A stretch of DNA of 33,199 nucleotides, taken from positions 1-33,199 of the forward strand of contig NZ_JAUSBZ010000124.1 in assembly GCF_030651755.1 (NCBI RefSeq), in the 5' to 3' direction. Shown in pieces: positions 8,669-17,220 of the stretch. The position numbers and the translations under genes are program-made. The notes below the pieces were generated by a model that did no database searches, was not told where the DNA came from, and worked only from the letters and a program-made list of their open reading frames with translations. The number at the start of each line of letters is the position of its first letter. The first letter of the stretch is position 1. The DNA comes from Phenylobacterium sp. GTDB lineage: Bacteria > Pseudomonadota > Alphaproteobacteria > Caulobacterales > Caulobacteraceae.

Positions 8669-9598
8669 TCAGCGCCTAACTACGCCAGCTAGCCAGCGCC
8701 TCGCGTCTTCCATCACCTCAGGGAGACGATCTTCGCCACCGACCTCCCGCATGAAGTGGTCGAGCGCCGGATACTCGAAGTAGGCGACATCCTTGCCGGC
8801 GGTCGTCAGATAGTCGCGCCCCGCTCGGGCCGCTTCGACGGGCGAGGACGTGTCCTGCGCCCCGTGGATCAGCAGGATTGGCGCAGATGAGAGCGCCAGG
8901 GCTCTTGCTGGCATTACATCGGCGGCGTCCGCCCACCACTTGTAGCTCAGACCGGCCCATCGCGTACCGCCTGACGGATTCTCCCTCGCGGCCGCGATCT
9001 GCGCGTCCAATTCTGCGGCGACGGGGGGTGGCAAGGCGCGCCTGATCAGCTCCCGCACCGTCATGCCCGTGCCTGACGAGAAGACAATCGCCGCCTGCGT
9101 TTCTGGGATCAGAGCCGCCGCCAGCGCGACGACTGCGCCGCCCTCGGATCCACCGAAAAGCACCAGCTTGCCAGACCACCAGTCACTTCGCCTGAGCTCT
9201 GCCACCACCAGAAGCATGTCCAGCGTACGTTGATGGAGCGTGGATCGCTCCCAATAGTCCGTGGGGCAGCCATCCACCAACTCGAGGTCCGCCCCTGCGA
9301 TGACGCCGGGCTGATTGATCAGCACCAGCCGACGGTCAGGCGCCAGGAGCTCCGCCACCCGGCCAGCCGAGGGGTTGTCGCTGACCTCCCGGCAACCGGT
9401 GCCTTGCAAGATGATCAGAGCATCCTGTGTCCCTCTGGCGCCCGCCTCCGCCAAGAAGCTGACTGGTGACCCGTCGGCGCGGTGAACGACTGACCGCTCG
9501 AGCGGGGCCACCTCAGCCGCCGAGACAGCGGGGCGGAGGGTCAACAGCGTGAGTATTGCGACGCATGTCGCCTTCAACACCAATGTCTGTATCTGCAC
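8669..9598 (-). CDS. Secreted alpha/beta hydrolase
   Basis: 309-aa protein with an N-terminal signal peptide (hydrophobic 7-22, cleavage near Ala27-Ala28) and an alpha/beta-hydrolase core. The likely catalytic triad is Ser151 in GGSEGG, Asp249 in HGAQDTSSP and His281 in ALDHF. The G-x-S-E-G nucleophile elbow and HGAQD are typical of peptidase-S9-like or acyl hydrolases, but I cannot name a substrate. It starts with GTG behind a good GGAGG site (7-base spacing). It stands alone, convergent with ccdB and divergent from the autotransporter gene. Confidence 0.82.
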   Translation of the reverse strand: MQIQTLVLKATCVAILTLLTLRPAVSAAEVAPLERSVVHRADGSPVSFLAEAGARGTQDALIILQGTGCREVSDNPSAGRVAELLAPDRRLVLINQPGVIAGADLELVDGCPTDYWERSTLHQRTLDMLLVVAELRRSDWWSGKLVLFGGSEGGAVVALAAALIPETQAAIVFSSGTGMTVRELIRRALPPPVAAELDAQIAAARENPSGGTRWAGLSYKWWADAADVMPARALALSSAPILLIHGAQDTSSPVEAARAGRDYLTTAGKDVAYFEYPALDHFMREVGGEDRLPEVMEDARRWLAGVVRR

Positions 9599-9986
9599 AG
9601 GGTCGCCTCCGAGTTGGGGCTTCCAAACGAACCGCCATGAAGCGTCGCGATGCCCATAGGCTGAGCTTGGCGCTTGGACCGGCGCCGCGCAAATCTGGCG
9701 AGCGCCGGCCTTAGTCGCGGAAGGTCGATTTGTGGACCGCTGGTCGACTTCCGCTCACGGCGCGCCGCCCCTCGGCCCGCCCCTCCTGCCAGGGTGAGGC
9801 TTGCGCTCAGGCCCGCCCGAGATCGCTCCCCTTTTGCGCCGGACGATCATCGGGCCCCGGGGCCTGCGGGTCGCCTGTGTCGCCGCGCCGGAAGGCCCGT
9901 CGGACATGCAAACTTGAATGCGAAAAACCATGTTGCTCCGCCCGTCAGGGTGGTACCCGTCGCCCCTGGTAACAGGGGGTATTTCA
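9599..9986. promoter_or_regulatory. 388-bp divergent intergenic region
   Basis: Lies between the starts of the hydrolase and the autotransporter protease. It holds the inverted repeat at 9717-9754 and the hairpin at the protease ribosome binding site. Short open frames here have no recognisable product. I see no clear -35/-10 pair. Confidence 0.4.
9717..9754. repeat. Long inverted repeat upstream of the protease
   Basis: GCGGAAGGTCGA (9717-9728) pairs with TCGACTTCCGC (9744-9754), with one extra G in the first arm and a 15-base centre. At about 230 bases before the protease start it may be an operator or an RNA hairpin. Confidence 0.45.
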
Positions 9987-9989
9987 GTG
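9963..9989 (+). promoter_or_regulatory. Hairpin covering the protease ribosome binding site
   Basis: CCCCTG (9963-9968), loop GTAA, CAGGGG (9973-9978). The 3' arm contains the AGGGGG Shine-Dalgarno sequence, which is 7 bases from the GTG start at 9987. The loop is a GNRA-type tetraloop, which is unusually stable. It could limit translation until opened, for example by heat or another factor. Confidence 0.45.
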
Positions 9990-11948
9990 AAAATCCGTTC
10001 TTTTCGCGCGCTGATGCTGGCGGCCGGCGCGTTTGTGGCTTCGCCTGCCTTCGCGCAGACCGCTCAGATCACCGAGGCGACCGCCAATCAGGGCCTGGTT
10101 CTGATCAACGCCCAGGCGGCCAACAGCCTGGGCTTCACCGGCGCGGGCGTGACCGTGGGGGTGTTGGACAGCGGGGTCGACGCCACGCACCCGGATCTGA
10201 TCGCGAACCTCTCAAACTTCTCGTATGACGGGAGTACGGGCGGTCCGGTGGTCCAGGACTACGACATGCACGGCACCCATGTGGCCGGCATTATCGCCGC
10301 CGCCCGAAACGGCTTTGGGGTGCAAGGGGTCGCCTATGACGCCAAGCTCGCCCTGATCGTGCCGAACAGCCCGGCGGACGGCGACGAAGCGGCGACCGAT
10401 GTGGCCATCGCCGATGTCTATGGCCGCGCCCTGAACGCCAATGTGCGGATCTTCAACAACTCCTGGGGGTTCGACTACTATACCGGCACGGCCGAGGGGC
10501 GGTTCATGCTCGACGCGGTGATGAGCGCGCAGATCGACGTGTTCAAACGCGCCGTGGCCCTGGACTCTGTGATCGTCTTTTCCACCGGCAACGAATACGA
10601 GGACCAGCCCAACACCCAGGCTGGCCTGCCCTACTATTTTCCCGAGCTGGCGGCCAACTGGCTGGCCGTGACGGCGGTGGACCTGTCCGGCGAGATCGTC
10701 GACTACGCCAACCGCTGCGGTCTCGCCGCGGCATGGTGTCTGGCCGCGCCAGGCGGGGATGGCGAGGACGCGGGGATCATCTCGACGGTCCCGCTGGACC
10801 AGGGGGGCTATGACCGCTCGTCCGGCACCTCCATGGCCGCACCGCACGTCACCGGCGCCGTGGCGGTGGCCCGGCAGATGTTCCCGACAGCGTCTGGGGC
10901 CGAACTGGCTCGGTTTGTCCTGGTCACGGCGACGGACGTGGGCGCGACCGGATTGGACCCCATCTATGGCTGGGGCCTGCTGAACATGGGGAACATGGCC
11001 GCCGCCCGGTCCGGGCTCGGGCTCGGCCTGGCCGCCAACGCCGGTTGGGCCGCCGACCAGGGCCAGGCCGTCGTGATTCACGGTCTGGACGCCCGGCTGA
11101 AGGCCCAGGGCGCCCGCGGCGCCTGGGGCGCGGCCCTGGGCGGTCGTAGCCGCCACGATGGCGCGACGGCCAGCAAGGCGCAAGCCGACAGCCTCGGCCT
11201 GATGGCGGGCTATGACCGCGCCATCGGCGACGGCGGTCTGCTCGGCGCCGCCCTGTCCTGGACCACCACCGACCTGGACGAGCCGGGCCTGGCCAACAGC
11301 GCCAAGGTCAAGACGGTCAGCCTGGCCGCCTATGGCGTCGCCGCCGGCGATGTGTTGTTCGTCGAAGGGTCGGCAGGCGCCCACCGGCGCGACTACACCT
11401 TGACCCGCGGCGCCCTGGCCGGGGCGGCCGGCACGGTGCTGGAGGCCCAGGGCCTCACGGGCCGGGCCGAGACCGATGGATATGGCCTGTTCGCCGACGG
11501 CCGCATCGGCCTGAGCGCGCCGCTGGGACCGGTCGTCATCCGCCCCTTCGTACACGCCCAGGTCTCGCACCAGGCCTTTGACGGATTCACCGAAACGGGG
11601 GCGGACGTGTTCGCCCTGACCCTGGAGGACGTGGAGCTGACCCGTTACCAGGCAGGTCCTGGTCTGGAGTTCCTTATGCCGTCGCGGGCCATGGGGTCGG
11701 CCAGGGTGTCAGGGGACCTCTCCGTCCGCTACGCCTTGAGCTGGGGCGACACCGACTACCCGGTGGCCGCCACAATGCTGGGCGCCCGAATGAGCGGACA
11801 ACTGGGTGAGCTGGAAGACCCGGTGACCCTGGCCGGCGGTCTCTCCGCCGCCTGGGGCGGGGTCGAAGGCTCCCTGCGCGGCTTCTATGCCCGGGCCGGC
11901 GACCAGGACTCGTCCGGGCTCAGCCTGGGCCTGCTGGTGAGCTTCTAG
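9987..11948 (+). CDS. Subtilase (S8) autotransporter serine protease
   Basis: 653-aa type V secreted protease. A signal peptide (hydrophobic 8-20, cleavage after AFA, about residue 23) is followed by a peptidase S8 domain (about 35-350) with the full catalytic set: Asp61 in VLDSGVD, His95 in MHGTHVAG, oxyanion Asn202 in STGNE and Ser282 in SGTSMAAPH. The C-terminal part (about 375-653) is an autotransporter beta-barrel: alternating hydrophobic strands and a terminal Phe in LLVSF. There is almost no extra passenger between protease and barrel. I chose the GTG at 9987 because it has an AGGGGG site and starts the signal peptide; an ATG at 9918 in frame would add 23 residues before it. The gene is monocistronic. 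Confidence 0.92.
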   Translation: MKIRSFRALMLAAGAFVASPAFAQTAQITEATANQGLVLINAQAANSLGFTGAGVTVGVLDSGVDATHPDLIANLSNFSYDGSTGGPVVQDYDMHGTHVAGIIAAARNGFGVQGVAYDAKLALIVPNSPADGDEAATDVAIADVYGRALNANVRIFNNSWGFDYYTGTAEGRFMLDAVMSAQIDVFKRAVALDSVIVFSTGNEYEDQPNTQAGLPYYFPELAANWLAVTAVDLSGEIVDYANRCGLAAAWCLAAPGGDGEDAGIISTVPLDQGGYDRSSGTSMAAPHVTGAVAVARQMFPTASGAELARFVLVTATDVGATGLDPIYGWGLLNMGNMAAARSGLGLGLAANAGWAADQGQAVVIHGLDARLKAQGARGAWGAALGGRSRHDGATASKAQADSLGLMAGYDRAIGDGGLLGAALSWTTTDLDEPGLANSAKVKTVSLAAYGVAAGDVLFVEGSAGAHRRDYTLTRGALAGAAGTVLEAQGLTGRAETDGYGLFADGRIGLSAPLGPVVIRPFVHAQVSHQAFDGFTETGADVFALTLEDVELTRYQAGPGLEFLMPSRAMGSARVSGDLSVRYALSWGDTDYPVAATMLGARMSGQLGELEDPVTLAGGLSAAWGGVEGSLRGFYARAGDQDSSGLSLGLLVSF

Positions 11949-11997
11949 ACCTAAGGACCGGCTAGACTGAAGGACCTGGCGGGGCGGGGGACGCTCC

Positions 11998-12864
11998 CTA
12001 CTCCGCCAGGAACCCCTCGACCTCGGCCATGAACGACTCCAGCTGGTCGTGGTGCACCCAGTGGCCAGCGCCTTCGAAGTTCACCAGGCGGGCGTTCTTG
12101 AAGTGCTTGATGCGGCCATCGGCCTCCGGGTCTGAGGCCCAGGATTCCTCGCCGCGCATCAGCAGGACCGGGCAGGTGATCTGGCTCCACAGATAGTGCT
12201 GGTCGGCGTGGGACAGGCCGCCCATGCCCCAGCGGGAATGGTTGTCGAACTTCCAGCTAAAGGTGCCGTCCTCGTTCTGGTGGGCGCCATAGATGGTCAG
12301 GTGACGGGCCTGTTCAGGCGACAGGTGCGGATTCTCCTCGGCCATGCGGGCGAAGGCCTCCTCCAGGGTGGCGTAGCGGCGGGGGCTGCGGCCGGAATTC
12401 TTGCGGCGGTCCTCGATCCAGTCGCGCAGGCGCTGGTCCACCGTGCGCTTGGCCTGCTCGGCCATGACGGCGGGCGACGGACCCAGACCCTCGATGGCGA
12501 CGATCTTCTTCACCTGGTCCGGATAGGCGCCGCAGTAGTTCAGCGCGATGCCTGCGCCCATGGAATGGGCGATGATGGTGACGGGCGCCAGGCCCTTCTG
12601 GTGCACGATCTGGGCGATGTCATAGATGTAGGCGCCCATGTCATAGCCGCCGCCGATGGCCCAGGCGCTGTCCCCATGGCCGCGCAGGTCAGGGGCGATG
12701 ATGTGGTAGCGGTCGGCCAGGCGCTGGGCCACCCAGTCCCAGTTGCGGCAATGGTCGCGGCCCCCGTGGACCAGCAGCAGGGGCTCGGCCCCCTCATTGC
12801 CCCAGTCCACATAGTGCAGGCGCAGGCGCTGGGAAAAATAGAAGTGCGAGGTGGGGCCAGACAT
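11998..12864 (-). CDS. Alpha/beta hydrolase
   Basis: 288-aa cytosolic alpha/beta hydrolase. Oxyanion segment LLLVHGGRDHCRNWD (29-43), the DLRGHGDSAW motif (59-68), nucleophile Ser101 in AHSMGAG, and His268 in GAGHWVHHDQ are all present; the acid is in or near GEESWASDP. This pattern is shared by haloalkane dehalogenase, epoxide hydrolase and esterase branches, and the sequence alone does not decide between them. An AGGAAG site precedes the ATG. It is the last gene of a minus-strand series (SDR, acidic protein, hydrolase), 75 bases after the acidic protein. Confidence 0.87.
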   Translation of the reverse strand: MSGPTSHFYFSQRLRLHYVDWGNEGAEPLLLVHGGRDHCRNWDWVAQRLADRYHIIAPDLRGHGDSAWAIGGGYDMGAYIYDIAQIVHQKGLAPVTIIAHSMGAGIALNYCGAYPDQVKKIVAIEGLGPSPAVMAEQAKRTVDQRLRDWIEDRRKNSGRSPRRYATLEEAFARMAEENPHLSPEQARHLTIYGAHQNEDGTFSWKFDNHSRWGMGGLSHADQHYLWSQITCPVLLMRGEESWASDPEADGRIKHFKNARLVNFEGAGHWVHHDQLESFMAEVEGFLAE

Positions 12865-12939
12865 GGGGCGGGCGCTTCCTGTGCGTGGTCTTTTAAATTG
12901 GGCTGAGGCTTTAGCACGGGGCCGCCGCCGGCGAAGGGG

Positions 12940-13359
12940 TCAGGCGCCCTCGTCGGCGCCGTCCACCGCCTGGTCCACCAGGTCGCGCCAGGTGGGGTCG
13001 GTGTCGTCCACCAGGTCCACATCCTCCAGCAGGGCCAGGGCCGAACCCCCATCGGGCAGGATCAAGCCCAGGACCTCCATGATCTCGCCCTCAGCATTGG
13101 TGTGGACCTCGGCCTGGACGGCGACGGCGGCCTGCTCGCCGTCTTCCTCCCACCAGATCACCGGCTGGGGCAACGCCATCTCCAGCACGCGGGCGTCGCT
13201 GGTGTCGCCCAGGGCGAACACCGCGCGGCGGCCCTGCACGTCCTCCAGGGTGGCGACCGCGGCGGTGAAGGGAACCAGTCGCCGCCAGTCCTCGGCGTCG
13301 TAGCCCGCGCCGTCCGGCTCGTCTTCAGCCCCGGGGACGTCGTCAGGATCGGTGGTCAT
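12940..13359 (-). CDS. Acidic hypothetical protein
   Basis: 139 aa, strongly acidic at both ends (Asp/Glu-rich first 25 and last 30 residues), with a more ordered centre of predicted beta strands (RRAVFALGD, PQPVIWWEEDGEQAAVAVQAEV, EIMEVLGLIL). No signal peptide or membrane segment. I do not recognise the family. It starts 27 bases after the SDR stop with an AAGGAT site, so it is probably in one transcript with the SDR. Confidence 0.7.
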   Translation of the reverse strand: MTTDPDDVPGAEDEPDGAGYDAEDWRRLVPFTAAVATLEDVQGRRAVFALGDTSDARVLEMALPQPVIWWEEDGEQAAVAVQAEVHTNAEGEIMEVLGLILPDGGSALALLEDVDLVDDTDPTWRDLVDQAVDGADEGA

Positions 13360-13386
13360 GGGCGTAGGATCCTTGAGGCTTGGTCT

Positions 13387-14121
13387 TCAGCGGACAAAGC
13401 TGGCGCCGTTTACGTCCAGCACCGCGCCGGTCATCGACGCCGGGGCGTCCAGGGCCAGATAGGTCGCCACGCTGGCCACCTCATCAGGCTGGGCGACGCG
13501 GCCGAGGGGGATGTCGGCCAGCAGCTTGCCCCCGCCCCGGCTGGCCAGATAATCCTCCGCCATGCCGGTCATCACGTAGCCGGGGCAGATGGCGAAGGCG
13601 GCCAGTCCCTGGGCTGCATAGCCCCGGGCGATGGACTTGGTCATGGCCACCATGCCGGCCTTGGACGCCGCATAGTGCCAGTGGGAAGGCGAATCCCCGC
13701 GATAGGCCGCCCGGCTGGCCACATTGACGATGCGGCCGCGCAGGGCGGCGGCGCCCGGCTCCCGGCCCTGCGCGTGCAGCACCATGCGGCGGCAGAGATC
13801 GGCGCTGGACTGCAGATTGATCTGCATCGTGCGGCCCCAGCTGGCCTGCCAGTCGGCGTCCGGGGCGTCGAGCGCGATGGCCTCGAACACCCCGGCATTG
13901 TTGATCAGCACGTCGATCCTGCCATCGAGGGATTCAAGCGCCGCGTCCCACAGCCGGTCGCCGGCGCCGCCCTCGCTGAGATCAGCGGCCAGGACGCCCG
14001 GGGCCGCGCGCGTGCCGTGGCCGACGACCTTGGCGCCGCGGGCGGCAAGCGCTTCGACGATAGCGGCGCCGATGCCGCGGGTGGCGCCGGTGACGAGGAT
14101 GTGGGGCGGAGACTCAGACAT
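13387..14121 (-). CDS. Short-chain dehydrogenase/reductase (FabG-like)
   Basis: 244-aa classical SDR using NAD(P)H. Seen: nucleotide-binding TGATRGIG (11-18), NNAG (74-77), catalytic Ser136 in NVASR, Tyr150 and Lys154 in YAASK, and the PGYVMTGM loop typical of C2-type family members. The C terminus (MTGAVLDVNGASFVR) is like that of 3-oxoacyl-ACP reductase homologues. The substrate cannot be inferred. It is followed closely by the acidic protein gene. Confidence 0.92.
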   Translation of the reverse strand: MSESPPHILVTGATRGIGAAIVEALAARGAKVVGHGTRAAPGVLAADLSEGGAGDRLWDAALESLDGRIDVLINNAGVFEAIALDAPDADWQASWGRTMQINLQSSADLCRRMVLHAQGREPGAAALRGRIVNVASRAAYRGDSPSHWHYAASKAGMVAMTKSIARGYAAQGLAAFAICPGYVMTGMAEDYLASRGGGKLLADIPLGRVAQPDEVASVATYLALDAPASMTGAVLDVNGASFVR

Positions 14122-14143
14122 GGCGCAAGCCTAGCCGGGAGAC

Positions 14144-14165
14144 CCCCGCCCCGGCCAGAGCGGGG
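14144..14165 (-). terminator. Hairpin after the basic protein gene
   Basis: CCCCGC (14144-14149) and GCGGGG (14160-14165) with a 10-base loop lie just downstream of the basic protein gene. Some termination is plausible; no T-run. Confidence 0.35.
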
Positions 14166-14175
14166 TTTGGACGGC

Positions 14176-14694
14176 TTAGCGGGCGTCGCGGCGGGCCTGG
14201 GCGACGGCGCCGGCCTTGCGCTGGCGGCCCCGCTCCATGGGCCGCATCAGGTTCTCCCGGCGCTGGCTGGAAGCCTCGCGCATGCCCTTGTGAGCGTGAC
14301 GGCTGTTGGGGGTTGCCGCGCCCTTGGCGTCGTTCTTCATCTGCAGGGCGCGCTGGGCGTTCTGGGTCATCTCCACCCGGGCGGCCATCTTGCGACGACG
14401 CTCGGCCTCGCCATTGGCCCGGCGCAGGGCCATGGACAGGACAGCGAGCTTGGTCTTGGAGCCGTCATCCTTGGCGGACGGGGCGGCGCCGCGGGCCTCG
14501 CCCTTGCCGCGCATTTCCCGGCGGCGCTGGTGGGCCATGTCCCGGGCCTTGTCGCGTCGCTCGCGCACCAGCCGGATCAGGTCGCGGAGATCCTCGTCAG
14601 AAGCTTCCTGGACTTCAGGATGATGGGTGCGATCAACCAGATCCTTTTCGTCGCCGCTGAGGGCGCGGGCTTCTTCTTTGCGCGTGATCGCCAT
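14176..14694 (-). CDS. Highly basic hypothetical protein
   Basis: 172 aa, very rich in Arg, Lys, Ala and Met and predicted to be mostly helical, with a charged helix around DLRDLIRLVRERRDKARDM (about residues 33-51) and basic tracts to the end. No membrane or signal sequence. Nucleic-acid binding would suit the charge, but that is inference; I do not recognise the family with confidence. The ATG at 14694 is preceded by GGAAAAAG; the frame is open 28 codons more but that part lies in the leader. Confidence 0.72.
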   Translation of the reverse strand: MAITRKEEARALSGDEKDLVDRTHHPEVQEASDEDLRDLIRLVRERRDKARDMAHQRRREMRGKGEARGAAPSAKDDGSKTKLAVLSMALRRANGEAERRRKMAARVEMTQNAQRALQMKNDAKGAATPNSRHAHKGMREASSQRRENLMRPMERGRQRKAGAVAQARRDAR

Positions 14695-14830
14695 GGTCTT
14701 TTTCCGTTTCTGTGCGAGCCTTGGCCCGCTGTTGTCGCCAAATCGAAGCGACCGGCCGCTAACGGCCTTATAACGCAAAGGCCAAGCCTGGGCTGCAATG
14801 GTTGGCCCTATAGACGTCGACCGTCGGGCC

Positions 14831-17125
14831 TCAGGCCAGAATCCGCACCGGAATGCCCTTCACCGCCGGCGTCAGGGCCTGCTTGGAATGGTGGGCCACC
14901 GGCGCCAGCACATTGCACTCCGGATAATAGGCGCCCAGGCAGCCCGGCGGGATGTCGTAGGCCGTGACCCGCAGCCCGCCCTTGCGCCGGTCGACCCCGT
15001 CATCGCTGTCGGTGACCAGGGTCACCTCCTGGCCCTCAGTGAGGGACAGGCGCGCCATGTCCGCGGGGTTGATCAGCACCACGTCCCGCGTGCCCGCGAT
15101 CCCCCGAAACCGGTCGTCATACCCATAGACCGTGGTGTTGAACTGATCGTTGGACCGCAGGGTCATCAGCCGGAAGAGGTCGGCCTGGTCGGCGAAGCCC
15201 ACGGCCGAGAGGCTGGAGGGGACGATGAACCTGGCCCGCCCGCCCTCCATGCCGCTGAAGTCCCGTTCCCGGGCTGGATTGCCCCGGTGGAAGCCGCCGG
15301 GCTGGCGGAAGCGGCCGTTGAAGTCGGCGAACTTGTCCGGATAGGTCATCTCGATGGCGTCGCGGACGCGGGCATAGTCGGCGGTCCAGGCGTCCCAGTC
15401 CACATTCGGGTTGGGCGCCAGCAGGGCCTTGGCGATCCCGGCCACGATGGCCGGTTCGGACTTCAAATCGGGGCTGGCCGGCGGATGGGTCCCGTCGGAG
15501 GCGTGGATGCAGCTGGTGGAATCCTCCATCGAAACCGTCTGCGGGCCGGACGCCTGCAGGTCGGCCTCGATCCGGCTGAGACAGGGCAGCAGATAGGCGA
15601 CCCTGCCGTTCACCAGATGGCTGCGATTGAGCTTGGTGGCGATCTGCACGGTGAGATCGAGACCCGTCCATGCGGCCTCCACCCGGGGGCTGTCGGGCAC
15701 GGCGCGGAGGAAGTTGCCGCCCAGGCCAATGAAGGCCCGGACCGTTCCGTCCATCACGCCCTCGCACACCTCCACGGTGGTCATGCCCTTGTCCCGGGGC
15801 GGCTCGAAACCATACTGCTCGGCCAGCTTGTCCAGGGGCGCCAGCTCGGGCTTCTCGGTGATCCCCACCGTCCGCTGGCCCTGGACGTTGGAGTGGCCGC
15901 GCACCGGGCAGAGGCCGGCGCCGGGCCGTCCCACATTGCCCCGCAGCAGCATCAGGTTGCAGACCATGTTGACGTTCTCGACGCCCAGCCGCTGCTGGGT
16001 GAGGCCCATGCCGTAGACGCCGATGGCCGCAGCGCTCTCCGCATAGGCCCTTGCTGCGCCCGCCAGGGCGGCGGTGGACAGGCCCGACTCCCGCTCGATA
16101 TCGCCCCAGTCGGCCTGGCGGCAGAAGTCGGCGAAGGCCTCGAAACCCTGGGTGTATTGGCCGATGAAGTCATGATCCAGCAGGGCCGGGTTGCCCGCCG
16201 CCCGGGCCATTTCATCGGCTTCGATCAGCCACTTGCAGAGGCCGGTGATCGCCGCCAGATCACCGCCGGTCTTCACCTGATGATATTGTGCGCTGATCTC
16301 GGTGACGTCGGGCGTCAGCATCTGGAAGGGCGACTGCGGATTGCGGAACGCCTCCAGCCCTCGCTCACGCAGGGGGTTGAAGGTGACGATGGTCGCCCCG
16401 CGCCGCACGGCCTTCTGCAGGTCGTGCAGCATGCGCGGGCTGTTGGAGCCGACGTTCTGGCCGAAAAAGAAGAAGAAGTCGGCCTTGTCGAAGTCGTCCA
16501 GGACCACCGTGCCGACGGGCGCGCCAATGCTCTGGGTCAGGCCGACAGACGTGGATTCGTGGCACATGTTGGAGCTGTCGGGCAGGTTCTGGCTGCCGTA
16601 CATCCGCGCCATCAGGGCGTACATGTAAGACGTCTCCAGCGACGCCCGGCCCGAGGCGTAGAACACCGCCGAGGTCGGCTCCAGACGCTTCAGCTCGGCG
16701 CCGATGGCGTCGAACGCCTCCTGCCAGTCGCAAGGAACATAGCGGTCAGAGGCCGCATCGTAGCGCAGGGGTTCGGTCAGGCGGCCGGCCTGCTCCAGTT
16801 CATAGTCGGTCCAGTCGCGCAACTGCGTCACGCTATGCTGGGCGAAGAAGTCCCGGGTCGCCCGGCGCGGGGTCAGGTCCCAGATGGTGGCCTTGGCCCC
16901 GTTCTCGCAGAACTCAGCCGGATGCGGCTTGGCCGGCTTGGCCCAGGCGCAGCTGACGCACATGAAGCCGTCCGGCTTGTTCTGCCGCAATAACTGGCGA
17001 ACCGGCAGGTCGCCCTCGGCGCCGACCACCTTGGCCATGCCGATCATGGAGCCCCAGCCCCCGGCCGGCCCCTTATAGGGTTCGATCTTCACCTTTCCGG
17101 ACATGTGGGACTTGGAACGGGTCAT
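14831..17125 (-). CDS. FdhF/YdeP-family molybdopterin oxidoreductase
   Basis: 764-aa bis-MGD molybdenum enzyme of the formate-dehydrogenase-alpha-like (YdeP) group. The N terminus has FMCVSCAWAKP and EFCENGAKA, giving Cys56, Cys59 and Cys73; I do not see a clear fourth Cys nearby, so the iron-sulphur site may be atypical. Cys188-His189 in NMCHESTSVGL sits where formate dehydrogenases have the Mo-binding Cys/Sec-His. The C-terminal molydopterin-dinucleotide-binding domain has RSNDQFNTTVYGYDDRFRG. There is no twin-arginine signal, so it is cytosolic. E. coli YdeP is linked to acid resistance; the reaction is unproven. The ATG at 17125 has a GGAG site; an ATG at 17104 is possible. It is divergent from fdhD and no other formate dehydrogenase subunit is near. 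Confidence 0.93.
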   Translation of the reverse strand: MTRSKSHMSGKVKIEPYKGPAGGWGSMIGMAKVVGAEGDLPVRQLLRQNKPDGFMCVSCAWAKPAKPHPAEFCENGAKATIWDLTPRRATRDFFAQHSVTQLRDWTDYELEQAGRLTEPLRYDAASDRYVPCDWQEAFDAIGAELKRLEPTSAVFYASGRASLETSYMYALMARMYGSQNLPDSSNMCHESTSVGLTQSIGAPVGTVVLDDFDKADFFFFFGQNVGSNSPRMLHDLQKAVRRGATIVTFNPLRERGLEAFRNPQSPFQMLTPDVTEISAQYHQVKTGGDLAAITGLCKWLIEADEMARAAGNPALLDHDFIGQYTQGFEAFADFCRQADWGDIERESGLSTAALAGAARAYAESAAAIGVYGMGLTQQRLGVENVNMVCNLMLLRGNVGRPGAGLCPVRGHSNVQGQRTVGITEKPELAPLDKLAEQYGFEPPRDKGMTTVEVCEGVMDGTVRAFIGLGGNFLRAVPDSPRVEAAWTGLDLTVQIATKLNRSHLVNGRVAYLLPCLSRIEADLQASGPQTVSMEDSTSCIHASDGTHPPASPDLKSEPAIVAGIAKALLAPNPNVDWDAWTADYARVRDAIEMTYPDKFADFNGRFRQPGGFHRGNPARERDFSGMEGGRARFIVPSSLSAVGFADQADLFRLMTLRSNDQFNTTVYGYDDRFRGIAGTRDVVLINPADMARLSLTEGQEVTLVTDSDDGVDRRKGGLRVTAYDIPPGCLGAYYPECNVLAPVAHHSKQALTPAVKGIPVRILA

Positions 17126-17220
17126 GGGGTCTCCGCGTAGAGCAGGGGTTGGGATGCTAACGGCGCAGTCGCCATCGGGTTCGCCTGCCCTGCGCCGCCG
17201 CCCCTTGGGGAGAGTTCACA
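17126..17220. promoter_or_regulatory. Divergent promoter region, oxidoreductase / fdhD
   Basis: 95 bases between the two start codons, so both promoters are inside it and joint control is likely. GCTAAC at 17154-17159 resembles the Caulobacter housekeeping -10, but no matching -35 was found. Confidence 0.4.

Noticed and set aside
9674-10228. 184-codon frame across the protease start
   Set aside because: Out of frame with the protease, no ribosome binding site or known domain.
10212-11570. 452-codon minus-strand frame opposite the protease
   Set aside because: No domain; the protease on the other strand has its complete catalytic triad.
12889-12900. TTTTAAA near the hydrolase start as a CtrA site
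   Set aside because: A single TTAA without a second half at the right distance.
13102-14967. 621-codon plus-strand frame across the SDR and basic protein genes
   Set aside because: It spans several minus-strand genes and their gaps and has no recognisable domain.
14798-16993. 731-codon plus-strand frame opposite the molybdopterin enzyme
   Set aside because: Low-complexity shadow product; the minus strand has the full set of enzyme motifs.
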